In this document: positions 5,318-5,378 of the stretch, one piece after another | Layout of the letters: every line of letters starts with the position of its first letter | How positions within the stretch are numbered: position 1 is the stretch's first letter | Assembly: GCA_913009285.1 (NCBI GenBank) | Contig: CAJVYE010000095.1 | Coordinates: 1 to 5,378, forward strand | Origin: an uncultured Nitrospirota bacterium | Lineage (GTDB): Bacteria; Nitrospinota; Nitrospinia; SZUA-224 | DNA length: 5,378 nt | Direction: 5' to 3' | Translations under genes and position numbers: made by a program | The notes under the pieces: model-generated | What the model was told of the DNA's origin: nothing | The model's input: the letters and a program-made list of their open reading frames with translations, nothing else | Database searches by the model: none

Positions 5318-5378
5318 ACTTTTCATAAAAGATGTCATATGATAAAAAAATGCCAAGTTATTTCTGACCCGTCCCTTA
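5318..5378. other. Downstream flank without recognisable gene
   Basis: These 61 bases show no gene I can identify. One frame from an ATG at 5339 stays open to the end (MIKKCQVISDPSL), but it has no ribosome binding site and does not resemble the start of HemD or uroporphyrinogen-III methyltransferase, the expected next genes. Other frames stop. The last bases, TCTGACCCGTCCCTTA, remind me of short repeats that flank some small transposase genes, which would fit a contig ending at a repeat. That resemblance is from memory and is weak. Confidence 0.3.

Overview
The window carries about 5.2 kb of AT-rich bacterial DNA preceded by about 194 bases that are not genomic. The gene set (glyA, nrdR, then a stand-alone siroheme-pathway dehydrogenase, a CcsA/HemX-type membrane protein, hemA and hemC) and the C5 route to tetrapyrroles (tRNA-Glu-dependent) point to a bacterium. 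HemX/CcsA next to hemA and hemC is common in Desulfobacterota-like, Nitrospirota-like and anammox planctomycete genomes. I cannot choose a phylum from sequence alone.

Layout: 1-136 is a T-rich, low-quality tail. 137-194 is a perfect full-length Illumina P5/TruSeq universal adapter. Read on the minus strand, the order is glyA insert, adapter complement, then poly-A-like noise, which is the signature of read-through of a short library insert. The adapter is fused in frame to a genuine glyA 3' fragment (195-545), so any protein predicted across that junction has an artificial N-terminus. The real genes, all on the + strand, follow: nrdR (609-1070), sirC/met8-like (1157-1834), ccsA/hemX-like (1831-2619, ATGA overlap), hemA (2785-4059) and hemC (4382-5317). 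Bases 5318-5378 hold no recognisable gene.

Function: HemA makes glutamate-1-semialdehyde, the first committed tetrapyrrole precursor. HemC makes hydroxymethylbilane. The SirC-like enzyme oxidises precorrin-2 to sirohydrochlorin, feeding siroheme and siroheme-dependent heme pathways. The CcsA/HemX-like membrane protein either handles heme for cytochrome c maturation or controls HemA level. HemL, HemB, HemD and the uroporphyrinogen-III methyltransferase are not in the window. GlyA (one-carbon metabolism) and NrdR (repressor of ribonucleotide reductase genes) form a separate functional pair upstream.

The most interesting non-coding content lies in the two gaps flanking hemA. Between ccsA and hemA is a 98-nt imperfect palindrome (2624-2721). 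Between hemA and hemC is an unrelated 185-nt near-complete palindrome (4085-4269), resembling a MITE. The wobble positions in its arms are all G-T when read on the + strand, as expected if a transcript of that strand folds. I see no novel defence, mobile or biosynthetic system. The protein-coding part is ordinary tetrapyrrole metabolism.
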